DNA of 48,961 nt from UBA9676 sp036522155 (lineage in GTDB: Bacteria > Actinomycetota > Actinomycetes > Streptosporangiales > Streptosporangiaceae): assembly GCA_036522155.1 (NCBI GenBank), contig DATDGI010000405.1, positions 1 through 48,961 on the forward strand, in the 5' to 3' direction. The translations under genes were made by a program, and so were the position numbers. Within the stretch, counting starts at the first letter, position 1; every line of letters starts with the position of its first letter. The notes under the pieces are model-generated. The model was given only the letters and a program-made list of their open reading frames with translations. It was not told where the DNA came from and did no database searches. This document shows positions 1 to 8,620 of this stretch, piece by piece.

Positions 1-399
1 GCAGACGGCGCCGACCCCCCACCGCCGCCCGTCGAGGGGAGCGGCGCAGGCCAGCCCCGCGCGCAGCACCGCGAACGTGTCGTTCACGACCACCGTCGTC
101 TCGCTCCAGCCCTGCGCGCGCAGCGCGGCCGCCAGTTCCTGCTCTTCTTCCGGCAGGTCGGCGTTGGCCACGCAGGCGGAAATATGCCGGGCCACCGCGC
201 GGCCGGCCAGCCCGGCCTGCCGCTGAATCTGGCCGGCCAGCCCGGCCAGCAGCCGGACTGTCGCCTCCGGCCGGGCGGGCGCCGGGATGCCGCCCCCGCG
301 GGCCGTGGCCAGCAGGCTGCCGTCCGCCGCCACCAGGGCCAGGTCGGTCTTGCTGTTGCCGCCGTCCATGGCCAGGACGGCGGGCAAGCCGCCGGTCAT
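1..399 (-). CDS. N-acetylglucosamine kinase-like protein, BadF/BadG ATPase family (partial)
   Basis: The N-terminal 133 residues of a BadF/BadG/BcrA/BcrD-type sugar kinase; the rest runs off the left edge. The protein opens with the phosphate-1 loop MDGGNSKTD (about residues 11-19) and carries NDTFAVLRAG and RRWGVGAV further on, where this family has its second conserved Asp and glycine-rich segment. Known members with this opening phosphorylate N-acetylglucosamine or glucosamine with ATP in the cytoplasm. The ATG at 399 overlaps the stop of the GH4 gene by four bases (ATGA), so it is the last gene visible of the leftward sugar operon. Substrate is inferred from family and context. Confidence 0.85.
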   Translation of the reverse strand, partial: MTGGLPAVLAMDGGNSKTDLALVAADGSLLATARGGGIPAPARPEATVRLLAGLAGQIQRQAGLAGRAVARHISACVANADLPEEEQELAAALRAQGWSETTVVVNDTFAVLRAGLACAAPLDGRRWGVGAVC

Positions 400-1655
400 C
401 GCGCCCACGGCAGGTAGGCCGCGTTCTCCGCGATCAGCAGGTCGGCGAGCCGCCCGGCCAGGTCGAACTGGCCGACCAGCGGATGCGCGAGCAGTGCCGC
501 CACCACCCGCTCCCGCCCCCCGCGCACGGCCGCGTCCACGGCCAGTTCCTCGTACGCGCTGACGTGCCCCACCAGCCCGCGCAACGGCGCGGCCAGCGGC
601 CGCACCCGCCGCGGCCGCGGGCCGTCCGTGCCGATCCGGCACGGCACCTCGATCACCGCGTCGCCCGGCAGGAACGACAGCGTGCCCGCGTTACGCACGT
701 TCACCACCTGGTCCTCCCCCCGGCCGGTCACCAGCGACGCGAGCAGCGCCACCGCCGCCTCCGAGTAGTAGGCCCCGCCCCGCTCCCCGAGCAGCGCGGG
801 CTTGCGGTCCAGCGCCGGGTCGGCGTACATGGCCAGCAGTTCCCGCTCCAGCCGGGCCACCTCCTCGGCCCGGGTCGGCTGCTCCCGCTGCTCGGCCACC
901 ACCTGGTCATGGCAGTAGAAGTAGCGCAGGTAATACGACGGGACGACACCCAGTTCCTGCATAACGACGGGCGGCATGCCGGTGTGGGCAGCTATCTCCT
1001 TGCCGTGCGTGGCCATCAGGTCCGGCAGCCAGTCGGTGCCGTCCACCAGCACCGCCCGTTCCCAGGTGAGGTGGTTCAGCCCGACGTGATCCAGCGCCAC
1101 CTGCTCCGGGGCCACGCCCAGCAGCGCGGCGAACTCCCGCTGGAATCCGATGGCCACATTGCACAGGCCGACGGCCCGGTGGCCGGCGTCGAGCAGGGCC
1201 CGGGTGACGATGCCGACCGGGTTGGTGAAGTCGATGATCCACGCGCCCGCCAGGGCCCGCCGCGCCACCTGCTCGGCGATGCCCAGCACCACCGGGACGG
1301 TGCGCAGCGCCTTGGCCAGGCCGCCCGCGCCGGTGGTCTCCTGGCCGACGCAGCCGCAGGCCAGCGGCCAGGTCTCGTCCCGCTGCCGGGCGGCCTGCCC
1401 GCCGACCCGCAGCTGGATCAGCACCGCGCCGGCCCCGTCAAGCCCGCCGGCCAGATCCGTGGTCCACCGGACCCGGGCCGGGTGGCCGAGGGCGGCCATG
1501 ATCCGGGCGGAGAACGGGCCCACCACCGCCAGCCGGGCGGCGTCCGGGTCGATCAGCACCAGCTCGCTGATGCCCACCTCGCCTGCCAGCCGGCCCACCC
1601 CGTCGGCCAGTTCCGGGGTGTAGGTCGAGCCGCCGCCGACGACCGCGACCTTCAT
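396..1655 (-). CDS. GH4 family glycosidase (6-phospho-beta-glucosidase-like)
   Basis: A 419-residue protein of glycoside hydrolase family 4, which cleaves (often 6-phosphorylated) glycosides by an NAD+- and metal-dependent oxidation/elimination mechanism. The N-terminus VAVVGGGSTYTPEL is the Rossmann dinucleotide loop; CNVAIG holds the metal-binding Cys, GLNHLTW the metal-binding His, and VNVRNAG with the later VIEVPCRIG are family signatures. I chose ATG 1655, overlapping the upstream ATPase stop, over a longer GTG-type extension whose extra 32 residues look non-coding. No PTS genes are in view, so a phosphorylated substrate would have to come from the nearby ROK kinase. The exact sugar is not determinable. 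Confidence 0.9.
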   Translation of the reverse strand: MKVAVVGGGSTYTPELADGVGRLAGEVGISELVLIDPDAARLAVVGPFSARIMAALGHPARVRWTTDLAGGLDGAGAVLIQLRVGGQAARQRDETWPLACGCVGQETTGAGGLAKALRTVPVVLGIAEQVARRALAGAWIIDFTNPVGIVTRALLDAGHRAVGLCNVAIGFQREFAALLGVAPEQVALDHVGLNHLTWERAVLVDGTDWLPDLMATHGKEIAAHTGMPPVVMQELGVVPSYYLRYFYCHDQVVAEQREQPTRAEEVARLERELLAMYADPALDRKPALLGERGGAYYSEAAVALLASLVTGRGEDQVVNVRNAGTLSFLPGDAVIEVPCRIGTDGPRPRRVRPLAAPLRGLVGHVSAYEELAVDAAVRGGRERVVAALLAHPLVGQFDLAGRLADLLIAENAAYLPWAR

Positions 1656-2689
1656 CCGAACGCCTTCGGGGTGGCGGTGGCCCGGGCCAGGTGGCAGGCC
1701 GCGCCGTGGCCCGGCAGCAGTTCCCGGAACGGCGGGGTGACCTGGTGGCACTCCTCGACCGCGAGCGGGCAGCGCCAGCGGAACCGGCAGCCCGGGGTGG
1801 GGTCGATCACCCGCGGCGGCTCGCCGCGGTCGGTCTCCGCGCCGACCGCCAGCGGCGCCCGCGGGTCCGGCACCGCCGACAGCAGCAGCTGGGTGTACGG
1901 GTGCCGCGGGCTGGCCAGCACGTCCTCCACCGGCCCGGATTCGGCGATCTGCCCCGCGTACATGACGATCAGCCGGTCGGCCACGTACCGCGCGCTGGCG
2001 ATGTCGTGGGTGATGTACAGGATCGACACGCCCTGGCTGTCGCGCAGCCCCGCCATCAGGTTGAGCAGGCCGATCCGGATCGACACGTCCAGCATCGACA
2101 CCGGCTCGTCGGCGACGATCAGTTTCGGCCGCAGCGCCAGCGCCTGGGCGAAGCCGACCCGCTGCCGCTGGCCGCCGCTCAGCTCGTGCGGGTAGCGCTG
2201 CAGCACGTCCCCGCCCGGGGTCAGGCCGACGATCTCGAACAGCCGCACCGCCTCGTCGTGCCGTTCGGCCTTGCCCAGTTCCGGCCGGTGCAGCTGGAGG
2301 CTGCGCAGCACCCCGTGGGACACCCGGAACACCGGGTTGAGCGAGCTGAACGGATCCTGGAACACCAGCGGCACCTCGCCGCGGTAGCGCAGCAGGTCGG
2401 CCCGGGACCGCAGGGCCGACAGCGGCCGGCCGCCGAAGTAGATCTCGCCGCTGGTCGGCGGGTACACCTTGGCCAGCATCCGGGCGACGGTGGACTTGCC
2501 GCTGCCGCTCTCCCCGGCCAGCGCCACGATCTCCTGGCGGCCGATGCTGAACGTCACCTCGTCCACCGCGTGCAGCCGCCGCCGGACCAGCCCGCCGCCG
2601 ATCCGGAAGTGCTTGGTCAGCCGCTCGGCCCGCAGCAGCGGCTCGGTCGCCAAGGCCGTGCCCGGCTGGCCCGCCACCGGCTCAGTCAT
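1652..2689 (-). CDS. Oligopeptide/oligosaccharide ABC transporter ATPase (DppF/OppF type)
   Basis: A 345-residue cytoplasmic ATPase that powers import by the adjacent permeases. Walker A GESGSGKST, signature LSGGQRQRVGFAQAL, Walker B LIVADEPVSMLD and the switch ITHD are all present in order. The C-terminal oligopeptide-transporter extension has spaced cysteines (PGCRFRWRCPLAVEEC and a fourth Cys about 17 residues on), a pattern that binds an Fe-S cluster in some relatives. ATG 2689 overlaps the preceding ATPase by eight bases, which indicates coupled translation and excludes the longer start at 2809. Paired with the next ATPase as an Opp/Dpp heterodimer. Confidence 0.93.
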   Translation of the reverse strand: MTEPVAGQPGTALATEPLLRAERLTKHFRIGGGLVRRRLHAVDEVTFSIGRQEIVALAGESGSGKSTVARMLAKVYPPTSGEIYFGGRPLSALRSRADLLRYRGEVPLVFQDPFSSLNPVFRVSHGVLRSLQLHRPELGKAERHDEAVRLFEIVGLTPGGDVLQRYPHELSGGQRQRVGFAQALALRPKLIVADEPVSMLDVSIRIGLLNLMAGLRDSQGVSILYITHDIASARYVADRLIVMYAGQIAESGPVEDVLASPRHPYTQLLLSAVPDPRAPLAVGAETDRGEPPRVIDPTPGCRFRWRCPLAVEECHQVTPPFRELLPGHGAACHLARATATPKAFG

Positions 2690-3707
2690 CGGGCGCCCTC
2701 CCATCGGCGTGCAGCAGGCAGCGGACTTGTGTCCCGCCGACCCGGTAGAGCGGCGGCGCGGTGATCTCACAGGCGGTGCTGACCTTCGGGCACCGGGGCG
2801 CGAACGCACAGCCGGGCAGCGGCCGGGACAGATCCGGCGGGCGGCCCGGGATGCCGGTGAGCGGCAGCCGCGGGCCGGTGATCGACGGGAACGCGTCCAG
2901 CAGCCCGGCGCTGTAGGGGTGGAGCGGGTGGTCGAACACGTCCCGGGTGGCGCCGTACTCGGCGATCTGGCCCGCGTACATCACGATCAGCCGGTCGGAG
3001 AAGTGGCTGACCAACGACATGTCATGGGTCACGAAGATGATCGCGAAGCCGAGATCCTGCTGGAGCTGCTTGATCTGCACCATCAGCGACCGCTGCGCGA
3101 CCACGTCGAGCGCGGACGTCGGCTCGTCCATGATCACCAGGTCCGGGGTGAACAGCAGGGCCATCGCGATCATCGTCCGCTGCCGCATGCCGCCGGACAG
3201 CTGGTGCGGGTAGCTCTTCAGGTGCACCGGGTCGATCCCGACCATCCGCAGCACCTCTGCCGACCGGTCGGCGATCTCCTCCCGGGACGTCACCCCGTGG
3301 GCCTTCATCGCGTCGGCGAACTGGGCAGCGACCGAGGCGACCGGGTTGAGCGCGTTCATGGCGCTCTGCATCACCACCGACAGGCCCCGCCAGCGGACCA
3401 CGGCCAGCTCGCGGTCGGTCATCCCGGCGATGCTGGTGCCCCGGAAGATCACCTCGCCGGCGGTGATGGCGGCGGGCGGGACCAGCAGGTGCGCGATCGC
3501 GAACAGCAGGGTGGACTTACCGCAGCCGGACTCGCCGACCACCCCGAGGAACTCACCGGGCTCCAGCTCGAAGCTGACGTCGTCCACCGCCCGGACGGTG
3601 CCGTGGGCCAGGGCGTACTCGACGGACAGCCCGTGCACGGCCAGCACCGGCCCGTCGCCGGCGCCGGCGTGGGCGGTGCCCGGGGGGCGCGAGCCGTTAG
3701 GCATCAT
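2682..3707 (-). CDS. Oligopeptide/oligosaccharide ABC transporter ATPase (DppD/OppD type)
   Basis: A 341-residue ATPase, partner of the downstream DppF-like subunit. Walker A is GESGCGKST, signature LSGGMRQRTMIAMAL, Walker B LVIMDEPTSALD, switch VTHD. The C-terminal region PGCAFAPRCPKVSTAC plus a later Cys repeats the four-cysteine pattern of its partner. The start at 3707 overlaps the end of the permease gene; a second Met follows directly, so the start could shift by one codon. Together the two ATPases, two permeases and one binding protein make a complete importer. Confidence 0.93.
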   Translation of the reverse strand: MMPNGSRPPGTAHAGAGDGPVLAVHGLSVEYALAHGTVRAVDDVSFELEPGEFLGVVGESGCGKSTLLFAIAHLLVPPAAITAGEVIFRGTSIAGMTDRELAVVRWRGLSVVMQSAMNALNPVASVAAQFADAMKAHGVTSREEIADRSAEVLRMVGIDPVHLKSYPHQLSGGMRQRTMIAMALLFTPDLVIMDEPTSALDVVAQRSLMVQIKQLQQDLGFAIIFVTHDMSLVSHFSDRLIVMYAGQIAEYGATRDVFDHPLHPYSAGLLDAFPSITGPRLPLTGIPGRPPDLSRPLPGCAFAPRCPKVSTACEITAPPLYRVGGTQVRCLLHADGRAPDD

Positions 3708-4674
3708 GGCGCGTCCGGTATTTCCTCACCGGCCGCAGCGCCGGATTGCCGATCTCGTCGAAGGCGTAGTTGAGCAGCGCGAACGCCGCGCCGAGCAGGG
3801 CGATGCAGGCGCCGGGCACGATCGCCCACAGGTACTGGCCGGTCTGCAGGGCGGCGTTGTTCTCGGCCCAGTAGAGCATCGTGCCCCAGCTCAGCGAGTT
3901 CGGGTCGCCGAAGCCGATGAACTGCAGGCCGGCCGCGGCGAGCACGTTGTAGACCGCGGTGCCGAGGAACGTGGCCACGATCAGGGAGGTCAGCGCAGGG
4001 ATGATCTCCACGAAGACGATGTACAGGCGGCGCTCGCCGCGCACCCGGGCCGCCTCAAGGAAGTCCCGGTCCCGCATGGACAGCGCCTGGGCCCGCAGCT
4101 GCCGGGCGCCGTAGGAGTAGCCGGTGATCACCAGCACCGCGATGAGCGGGACCAGGCCGCCGTTCGGCAGGTAGGCGACCAGCACGATCAGCAGCGGGAA
4201 GGTCGGGATGACCAGCAGGATGTCGGTGATCAGGTTCAGCCCGCCGTCCCACAGCCCGCCCAGGTAGGCGGCGGCGATGCCCATCACGGCGGACAGCACG
4301 GTGGAGATCACCCCGGAGACGAGGGCGATGATCAGCGTCTCCCTGGCCCCCCACACGGCCTGGGCGAAGATGTCCTGGCCGTAGGCGGTGGTGCCGAGCA
4401 GGTGCTGGGCCGACGGGCCGAGGCTGCGCGGGTAGGCGTCCGCCTCCGGGTTGTCGTGCGCGATCAGCCCGGGCACCGCCGCCAGCACGCAGAAGACTGC
4501 GAGGATGGCGGCGCCCACGGCCGCCTTGCGGTTGGACCGGACCGCCCGCCACAGCCGGCCCAGCGCCGCCGACCCCGCCCACGCCCCCGGCGCGGCACCG
4601 GCCGGCCCGGCCATCCCGGGCAGCTGGCCCGGACCGGCCTGGCCTGGCCCGGTGGACAGCCCGGTCGCGGCCAC
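3697..4674 (-). CDS. ABC transporter permease, DppC/OppC type
   Basis: A 325-residue inner-membrane permease. It has the N-terminal OppC segment (RSNRKAAVGAAILAVFCVLA, first membrane helix), the GTTAYGQDIFAQAVWGAR motif typical of the periplasmic side of this subfamily, and a transmembrane core with the EAA-like loop around ERRLYIVFVEIIPALTSLI. Start is GTG 4674, two bases after the stop of the DppB-like gene. The first ~30 residues are Gly/Pro/Ala-rich and poorly conserved-looking, so a start further in is possible. Confidence 0.9.
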   Translation of the reverse strand: MAATGLSTGPGQAGPGQLPGMAGPAGAAPGAWAGSAALGRLWRAVRSNRKAAVGAAILAVFCVLAAVPGLIAHDNPEADAYPRSLGPSAQHLLGTTAYGQDIFAQAVWGARETLIIALVSGVISTVLSAVMGIAAAYLGGLWDGGLNLITDILLVIPTFPLLIVLVAYLPNGGLVPLIAVLVITGYSYGARQLRAQALSMRDRDFLEAARVRGERRLYIVFVEIIPALTSLIVATFLGTAVYNVLAAAGLQFIGFGDPNSLSWGTMLYWAENNAALQTGQYLWAIVPGACIALLGAAFALLNYAFDEIGNPALRPVRKYRTRHDA

Positions 4675-4676
4675 CG

Positions 4677-5660
4677 CTACCTCGCCGCCCGGGTCCGCGG
4701 GTCAAGCAGCGCGGTGGCAATGTCGGCGAGCAGGATCGCCACCAGCACCGCCACCGTGATGAGCAGGAACAGCGCCTGCATCAGCGCGTAGTCCTCGTTC
4801 TGCACCGCCTGCAGCAGCATGTAGCCCACGCCGGGATAGGAGAACACGTACTCGACCAGGATCGCGCCGCTGACCACGAACCCCAGCGACATGGCGAAGC
4901 CGGACAGGTTGGGCAGGATCGCGTTCCGCGCCGCGTACCAGAACATGATCCGCGGGCCGGACAGGCCCTTGGCCCGGGCCATCCGGATGTAGTCCTCGGC
5001 CAGCACGGTGACCATGGTGTTGCGCATGGTCAGGATCCAGCCGCCGATCGAGGTGATCAGGATGGCGCAGGCCGGCAGGAACGCGTACCGGACCACGCTG
5101 CTGACGAACGCCCAGCTCAGCGACGGGGTGAGGGTGTCCGCGTAGGCGCCGGCCGGCGGGAACAGGTGGAACTGGCTGGAGAACAGCAGGATCAGCATCA
5201 TCGCGATCCAGAAGAACGGGATCGCCGAGGTGATCACGAACACCGGCGGCAGGATGCCGTCCAGCCAGCCGCCGCGGCGCCAGGCGCCCAGGATCCCGAT
5301 CAGGGTGCCGAGCACGAACGCGAGCACGGTGGTGACGCCGACCAGCCCGAGGGTCCACGGGATCGCGCTCTTGATCACCTGGCTGACCGGTTCCCCGGTG
5401 ACGGTCAGCGAGATGCCGAAGTTGCCGGTCGCCATGTCGCCCAGGTAGCGGACGTACTGGGTGACCAGGCTGGCGTGGGTGTCCACGCCGAACGCGTTCT
5501 CGATCGCCTGCAGCGCCTGCGGGGTGACCCGGCCGTGGTACTTGGCCATCATCGCGGTGATCGGGCTGCCCGGCATCATCCGCGGCAGCATGAAGTTGAG
5601 CGTCAGGCACGCCCACAGGGTGACCACGAAGAAAGCCAGGCGGCGGAGCGCGAATCTCAT
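4677..5660 (-). CDS. ABC transporter permease, DppB/OppB type
   Basis: A 327-residue integral membrane protein, the second permease of the importer. N-terminal MRFALRRLAFFVVTLWACL is the usual first helix of DppB proteins; the translocation-core loop MARAKGLSGPRIMFWYAARN (with the RAKG and ARN signatures) and about six hydrophobic helices follow. ATG 5660 has a strong purine-rich ribosome site (AAGGAGGAGA) just upstream. The 72-bp gap to the binding-protein gene is the largest within the operon and includes a small GC hairpin at the stop codon of the binding protein, which may help keep that protein in excess. Confidence 0.93.
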   Translation of the reverse strand: MRFALRRLAFFVVTLWACLTLNFMLPRMMPGSPITAMMAKYHGRVTPQALQAIENAFGVDTHASLVTQYVRYLGDMATGNFGISLTVTGEPVSQVIKSAIPWTLGLVGVTTVLAFVLGTLIGILGAWRRGGWLDGILPPVFVITSAIPFFWIAMMLILLFSSQFHLFPPAGAYADTLTPSLSWAFVSSVVRYAFLPACAILITSIGGWILTMRNTMVTVLAEDYIRMARAKGLSGPRIMFWYAARNAILPNLSGFAMSLGFVVSGAILVEYVFSYPGVGYMLLQAVQNEDYALMQALFLLITVAVLVAILLADIATALLDPRTRAAR

Positions 5661-5732
5661 GCTCTCCTCCTTCTGCCCATCATCGCTCGGCCGTGGTCAC
5701 CCTGGGGCGTGCCGGGTCGTTGTTCTTGCTGG

Positions 5733-7394
5733 TCAGCCAGCGGGCTTCAGGTGCAGCAGGACGTAGCCGAAGTCCGGGGTGATGGCCGGCCCGGGCTGGG
5801 CGTAGGGGTTGGCCGCGGTCGGCCAGCCGCTGAAGAGGTGGGTGTTGTACTCGTACCAGTCCACCGACTCGGTCACCGGGATGACCGGCACCTGCGACAG
5901 CATGACCTGCTGCAGCTGGTCCATGATCTGGTGCTGCGCGGCCGGGGTGGTGGCGGTGGCGTAGGAGTTCAGCAGGGCGTCGGTGGCCGGGCTGGAGTAC
6001 CGCTCGTAGTTGGAGGAGGCGGACTGCCCGATCGGCGCCGAGTTGGCCGACAGCAGCCACTGCCGGAACTCGTAGTACGGGCCGGGCCCACCGCTCTCGT
6101 AGTAGTAGGCGAGCTGGTAGTGGCCGTTGAAGATGGCCGCGTCGAAGGCGTTCTGGGACAGGTTCTGCACGGTCACGCCGATGCCGGCCGCCTTCAGGTT
6201 CGCCTGGATGACCTGGAGCGAGGCCACGAAGTCGGAGAAGTCGCCGATGTTGATGACCGTGAAGTTGAGCGGGGTGCCGGACTTGGTGACGAAGATCCCG
6301 TTCGGGCCCTTGTGGAAGCCGGCCGCGGTGAGGATCTGCTCGGCCTTGGCCGGGTTGTAGGTGTAGCCGTACTTGGCGGCGGCGCTGGCGTCATACCAGG
6401 TGCCGAACGTCGGGTTGACGATGCCGGTCTGGTTGGCGGGCGGCTGGTAGCCGTTCTCGCCGATCTGGGACACCTGCGCCCGGTTGATCGCGAAGGCCAA
6501 GGCCCGCCGCACCGCCACGTTCGACAGCAGCGGGTCCTTGTTGTTGATGAACAGGTCGTTGTTGAGCGTCGGCGGGAACCAGTAGTTGTTGCCCGGGGTC
6601 TTGCCCATGTAGAACTTGGCGATATCGGGGATGAACTGGTTGCCCCACTGCGCCTGGCCGGTGGCCAGCTCGGTGTTGGCCGAGGTGTTGGAGGTGAAGG
6701 CGGGGTAGAGCACCTCGCTGACCTTCGGCTCGCCCGGCATCCAGTAGTGCTTGTTGGCGGTGTAGGTGATGTTCTCCGGCGTGCACGCCTTGATGGTGTA
6801 GGCGCCGGTGCCGATGGGATTGGCGTCGTTGTAGGTGACCGGGTTCTTCACCGTGGACCAGATGTGCTGGGGCACGATCGGCGTCTGCCCGGCGACGTAG
6901 TAGAAGTACGGCAGCCCGGAGGTGTTGAAGTTGATCACCACCTGGTTGCTGCCCTGCTGGGTGACGCTGGTCAGCACGGTCCAGACCGAGTTCAGGTCCA
7001 GCGCGGCGTGCGCTTTCAGCAGGCCGAACGTGTACACCACATCCGCGGCCGTCATCGGCTTGCCGTCGGTCCAGTGAACCCCGTTGCGGATGGTGAGGGT
7101 CAGCGTCCGGTTGCCGTTGCTCCACGCCCAGCTGGTGGCCAGCCAGGGCGACGCCTTGCCGCTCTGGAGCGTGTTCACGAACGCGAGCGGCTCGTAGATC
7201 GGGCCGAACGGGAGGATGTTGACGTTTGGGTTGAACGGGTTGAACTGGCAGGTCCAGGTGCCACCGGTCGAGTTCGAGATGGTGAGGATGCCACCGGTCG
7301 CGGTGCTGCCGGTGCCACTGGAGCCGCAGGCGGCCAGGGATGCCGCCAGCAGAATGGATGCGGTGATCGCCCCGAGGAACGTTAGGCGCTTCAT
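5733..7394 (-). CDS. Extracellular solute-binding lipoprotein, family 5
   Basis: A 553-residue substrate-capture protein. The signal peptide ends in the lipobox LAAC (about residues 19-22), so it is predicted to be lipid-anchored outside the membrane. The body has SBP family 5 features: the WTDGKPMTAADVVYTF segment near residue 120 and the VRRALAFAINR segment in the second lobe. Family 5 proteins bind peptides, but several bind oligosaccharides such as chitobiose or cellobiose; the surrounding sugar enzymes favour a sugar here. It overlaps the ROK kinase stop by four bases. Confidence 0.92.
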   Translation of the reverse strand: MKRLTFLGAITASILLAASLAACGSSGTGSTATGGILTISNSTGGTWTCQFNPFNPNVNILPFGPIYEPLAFVNTLQSGKASPWLATSWAWSNGNRTLTLTIRNGVHWTDGKPMTAADVVYTFGLLKAHAALDLNSVWTVLTSVTQQGSNQVVINFNTSGLPYFYYVAGQTPIVPQHIWSTVKNPVTYNDANPIGTGAYTIKACTPENITYTANKHYWMPGEPKVSEVLYPAFTSNTSANTELATGQAQWGNQFIPDIAKFYMGKTPGNNYWFPPTLNNDLFINNKDPLLSNVAVRRALAFAINRAQVSQIGENGYQPPANQTGIVNPTFGTWYDASAAAKYGYTYNPAKAEQILTAAGFHKGPNGIFVTKSGTPLNFTVINIGDFSDFVASLQVIQANLKAAGIGVTVQNLSQNAFDAAIFNGHYQLAYYYESGGPGPYYEFRQWLLSANSAPIGQSASSNYERYSSPATDALLNSYATATTPAAQHQIMDQLQQVMLSQVPVIPVTESVDWYEYNTHLFSGWPTAANPYAQPGPAITPDFGYVLLHLKPAG

Positions 7395-8443
7395 AGGAGT
7401 GGCCCTTCAGTGATGGTCCGCAGCCCGGGCGCCGTGCCCGGTGCGGTCTGGTGGGGGGAGATCGGGCTGCCGCTGCCGTCGCCGCCCGCGGCGCCCGGGC
7501 CGGCCAGCCGGGCCTGGGCCACCTCCGCGGCCAGCGCGATGGCGCCGACCAGCGGGGCGTCGAGGTGGTAGCGGGCGGTGACGAGCTCGGGCGGGTAGGG
7601 GACGGCCTGCGCCAGCGCGTGCTGGAGCCCGGGCCCGATCCGGTGCCAGGACCGGACCAGCCCGCCGCCGGCCGCGATCCGGGCCGGATTCAGGAGGATA
7701 GCCAGATTGACGACGTGGAAGGACAGTTCGGTGACGAAATCGGTGACCAGGCCGGCCAGGGCCGGGTCGTGCCCGTCGGCGGCGAAGACGTCCGCGGCGG
7801 TGAATGGCCGGCCGCCGTTGGGGTGACCGGGGCTGGGCGGGCGGGCGGCGCGGTCGGCCAGCGCCTGCCCGCTGATCATGCCCTCCAGCGGGACCCGGGC
7901 GTCCAGTCCCGCGCCCACGTCGGAGATGGCGCGCAGGTTGTAGCCGATCTCCCCGGCCGCGCCGTTGGCCCCCGCCACCACCTGCCCGCCGATGACGATC
8001 GCGGCGGACAGGCCGGTGCCGAGGTTGAGGTAGACGGCCGGGTCGCAGCCGGCCAGGGCACCCCAGCGGGCCTCCGCCAGGGCTGCGGCTTTCGCGTCGG
8101 TGGCCATCGCGATCCCGGCCCCGGGGAAGGCGTCCCGCAGCCGGTCGCCGAGGGCCAGGCCGTCCCAGCCCCGGATGGCGGGGGCGAGTTCCACCCGGTC
8201 GTCGTAGGGGATGCCGAACGTGGACACCCCGACCGCCACCAGCTCGCGGCCGGCCGCGGCGTGCGCCAGCAGTTCCCGGGCCGCCCCGACGGCCCGCTCG
8301 AAGGTGGCGGCCGCGCCGCCGTCGGCGTCGCTGCTCACCATGGCCGAAGCGAGCCGCTGCCCGGCCGGCTCGGAGACCGCCATGGCGATCTTCGTGCCGC
8401 CGAAGTCGAGTCCGAGCACGACCGGGGGCTGGGGCACAGTCAC
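7391..8443 (-). CDS. ROK family sugar kinase
   Basis: A 350-residue ATP-dependent sugar kinase, first gene of the leftward operon. The phosphate loop GLDFGGTKIAMAVS is at residues 11-24, and LGTGLSAAIVIGG with GANGAAGEIGY forms the core. The usual ROK zinc site (His after GEIG and the CxCGxxGCxE motif) is missing: GEIG is followed by Tyr and no Cys cluster comes after. ROK beta-glucoside kinases pair with GH4 6-phospho-beta-glucosidases in other bacteria, so this enzyme may phosphorylate the imported disaccharide for the GH4 enzyme. Start is GTG 8443 with a weak ribosome site. Confidence 0.88.
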   Translation of the reverse strand: MTVPQPPVVLGLDFGGTKIAMAVSEPAGQRLASAMVSSDADGGAAATFERAVGAARELLAHAAAGRELVAVGVSTFGIPYDDRVELAPAIRGWDGLALGDRLRDAFPGAGIAMATDAKAAALAEARWGALAGCDPAVYLNLGTGLSAAIVIGGQVVAGANGAAGEIGYNLRAISDVGAGLDARVPLEGMISGQALADRAARPPSPGHPNGGRPFTAADVFAADGHDPALAGLVTDFVTELSFHVVNLAILLNPARIAAGGGLVRSWHRIGPGLQHALAQAVPYPPELVTARYHLDAPLVGAIALAAEVAQARLAGPGAAGGDGSGSPISPHQTAPGTAPGLRTITEGPLL

Positions 8444-8475
8444 CTGTCCGGGGAGGGCTTGTCTTCCGCCAAGTA

Positions 8476-8496
8476 AGTTAAGACAGTATCCTAACT
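8476..8496. promoter_or_regulatory. Candidate ROK operator palindrome
   Basis: Half-sites AGTTAAGA and TCCTAACT are separated by five bases and match as an inverted repeat in 7 of 8 positions. The site is AT-rich in an otherwise GC-rich intergenic region between the ROK kinase operon and the ROK repressor gene. AGTTA/TAACT-type arms resemble sites bound by other ROK repressors such as XylR. Binding by the adjacent regulator is inferred. Confidence 0.6.
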
Positions 8497-8620
8497 ATTC
8501 GGAGCCGGCAACCGGCCGCGGAACATCGGCTAGGGCGGTGGCGGCGGGTATTCCGGCTGGCGGTGGATGCCCCGGCTAGCGGTGACTCGTGCCGTACCGG
8601 GCGTGGGTTTGGGAGGATGA

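Noticed and set aside
483..2195. Long plus-strand ORF opposite the GH4 and ATPase genes
   Set aside because: The opposite strand has full GH4 and ABC motifs; the plus reading is His/Arg/Gln-rich without domains, typical of an antisense shadow in GC-rich DNA.
5166..7385. 739-codon plus-strand ORF opposite the binding protein
   Set aside because: Mirror of a clear lipoprotein gene; composition is Val/Gly/Arg/Asp-rich without a domain.
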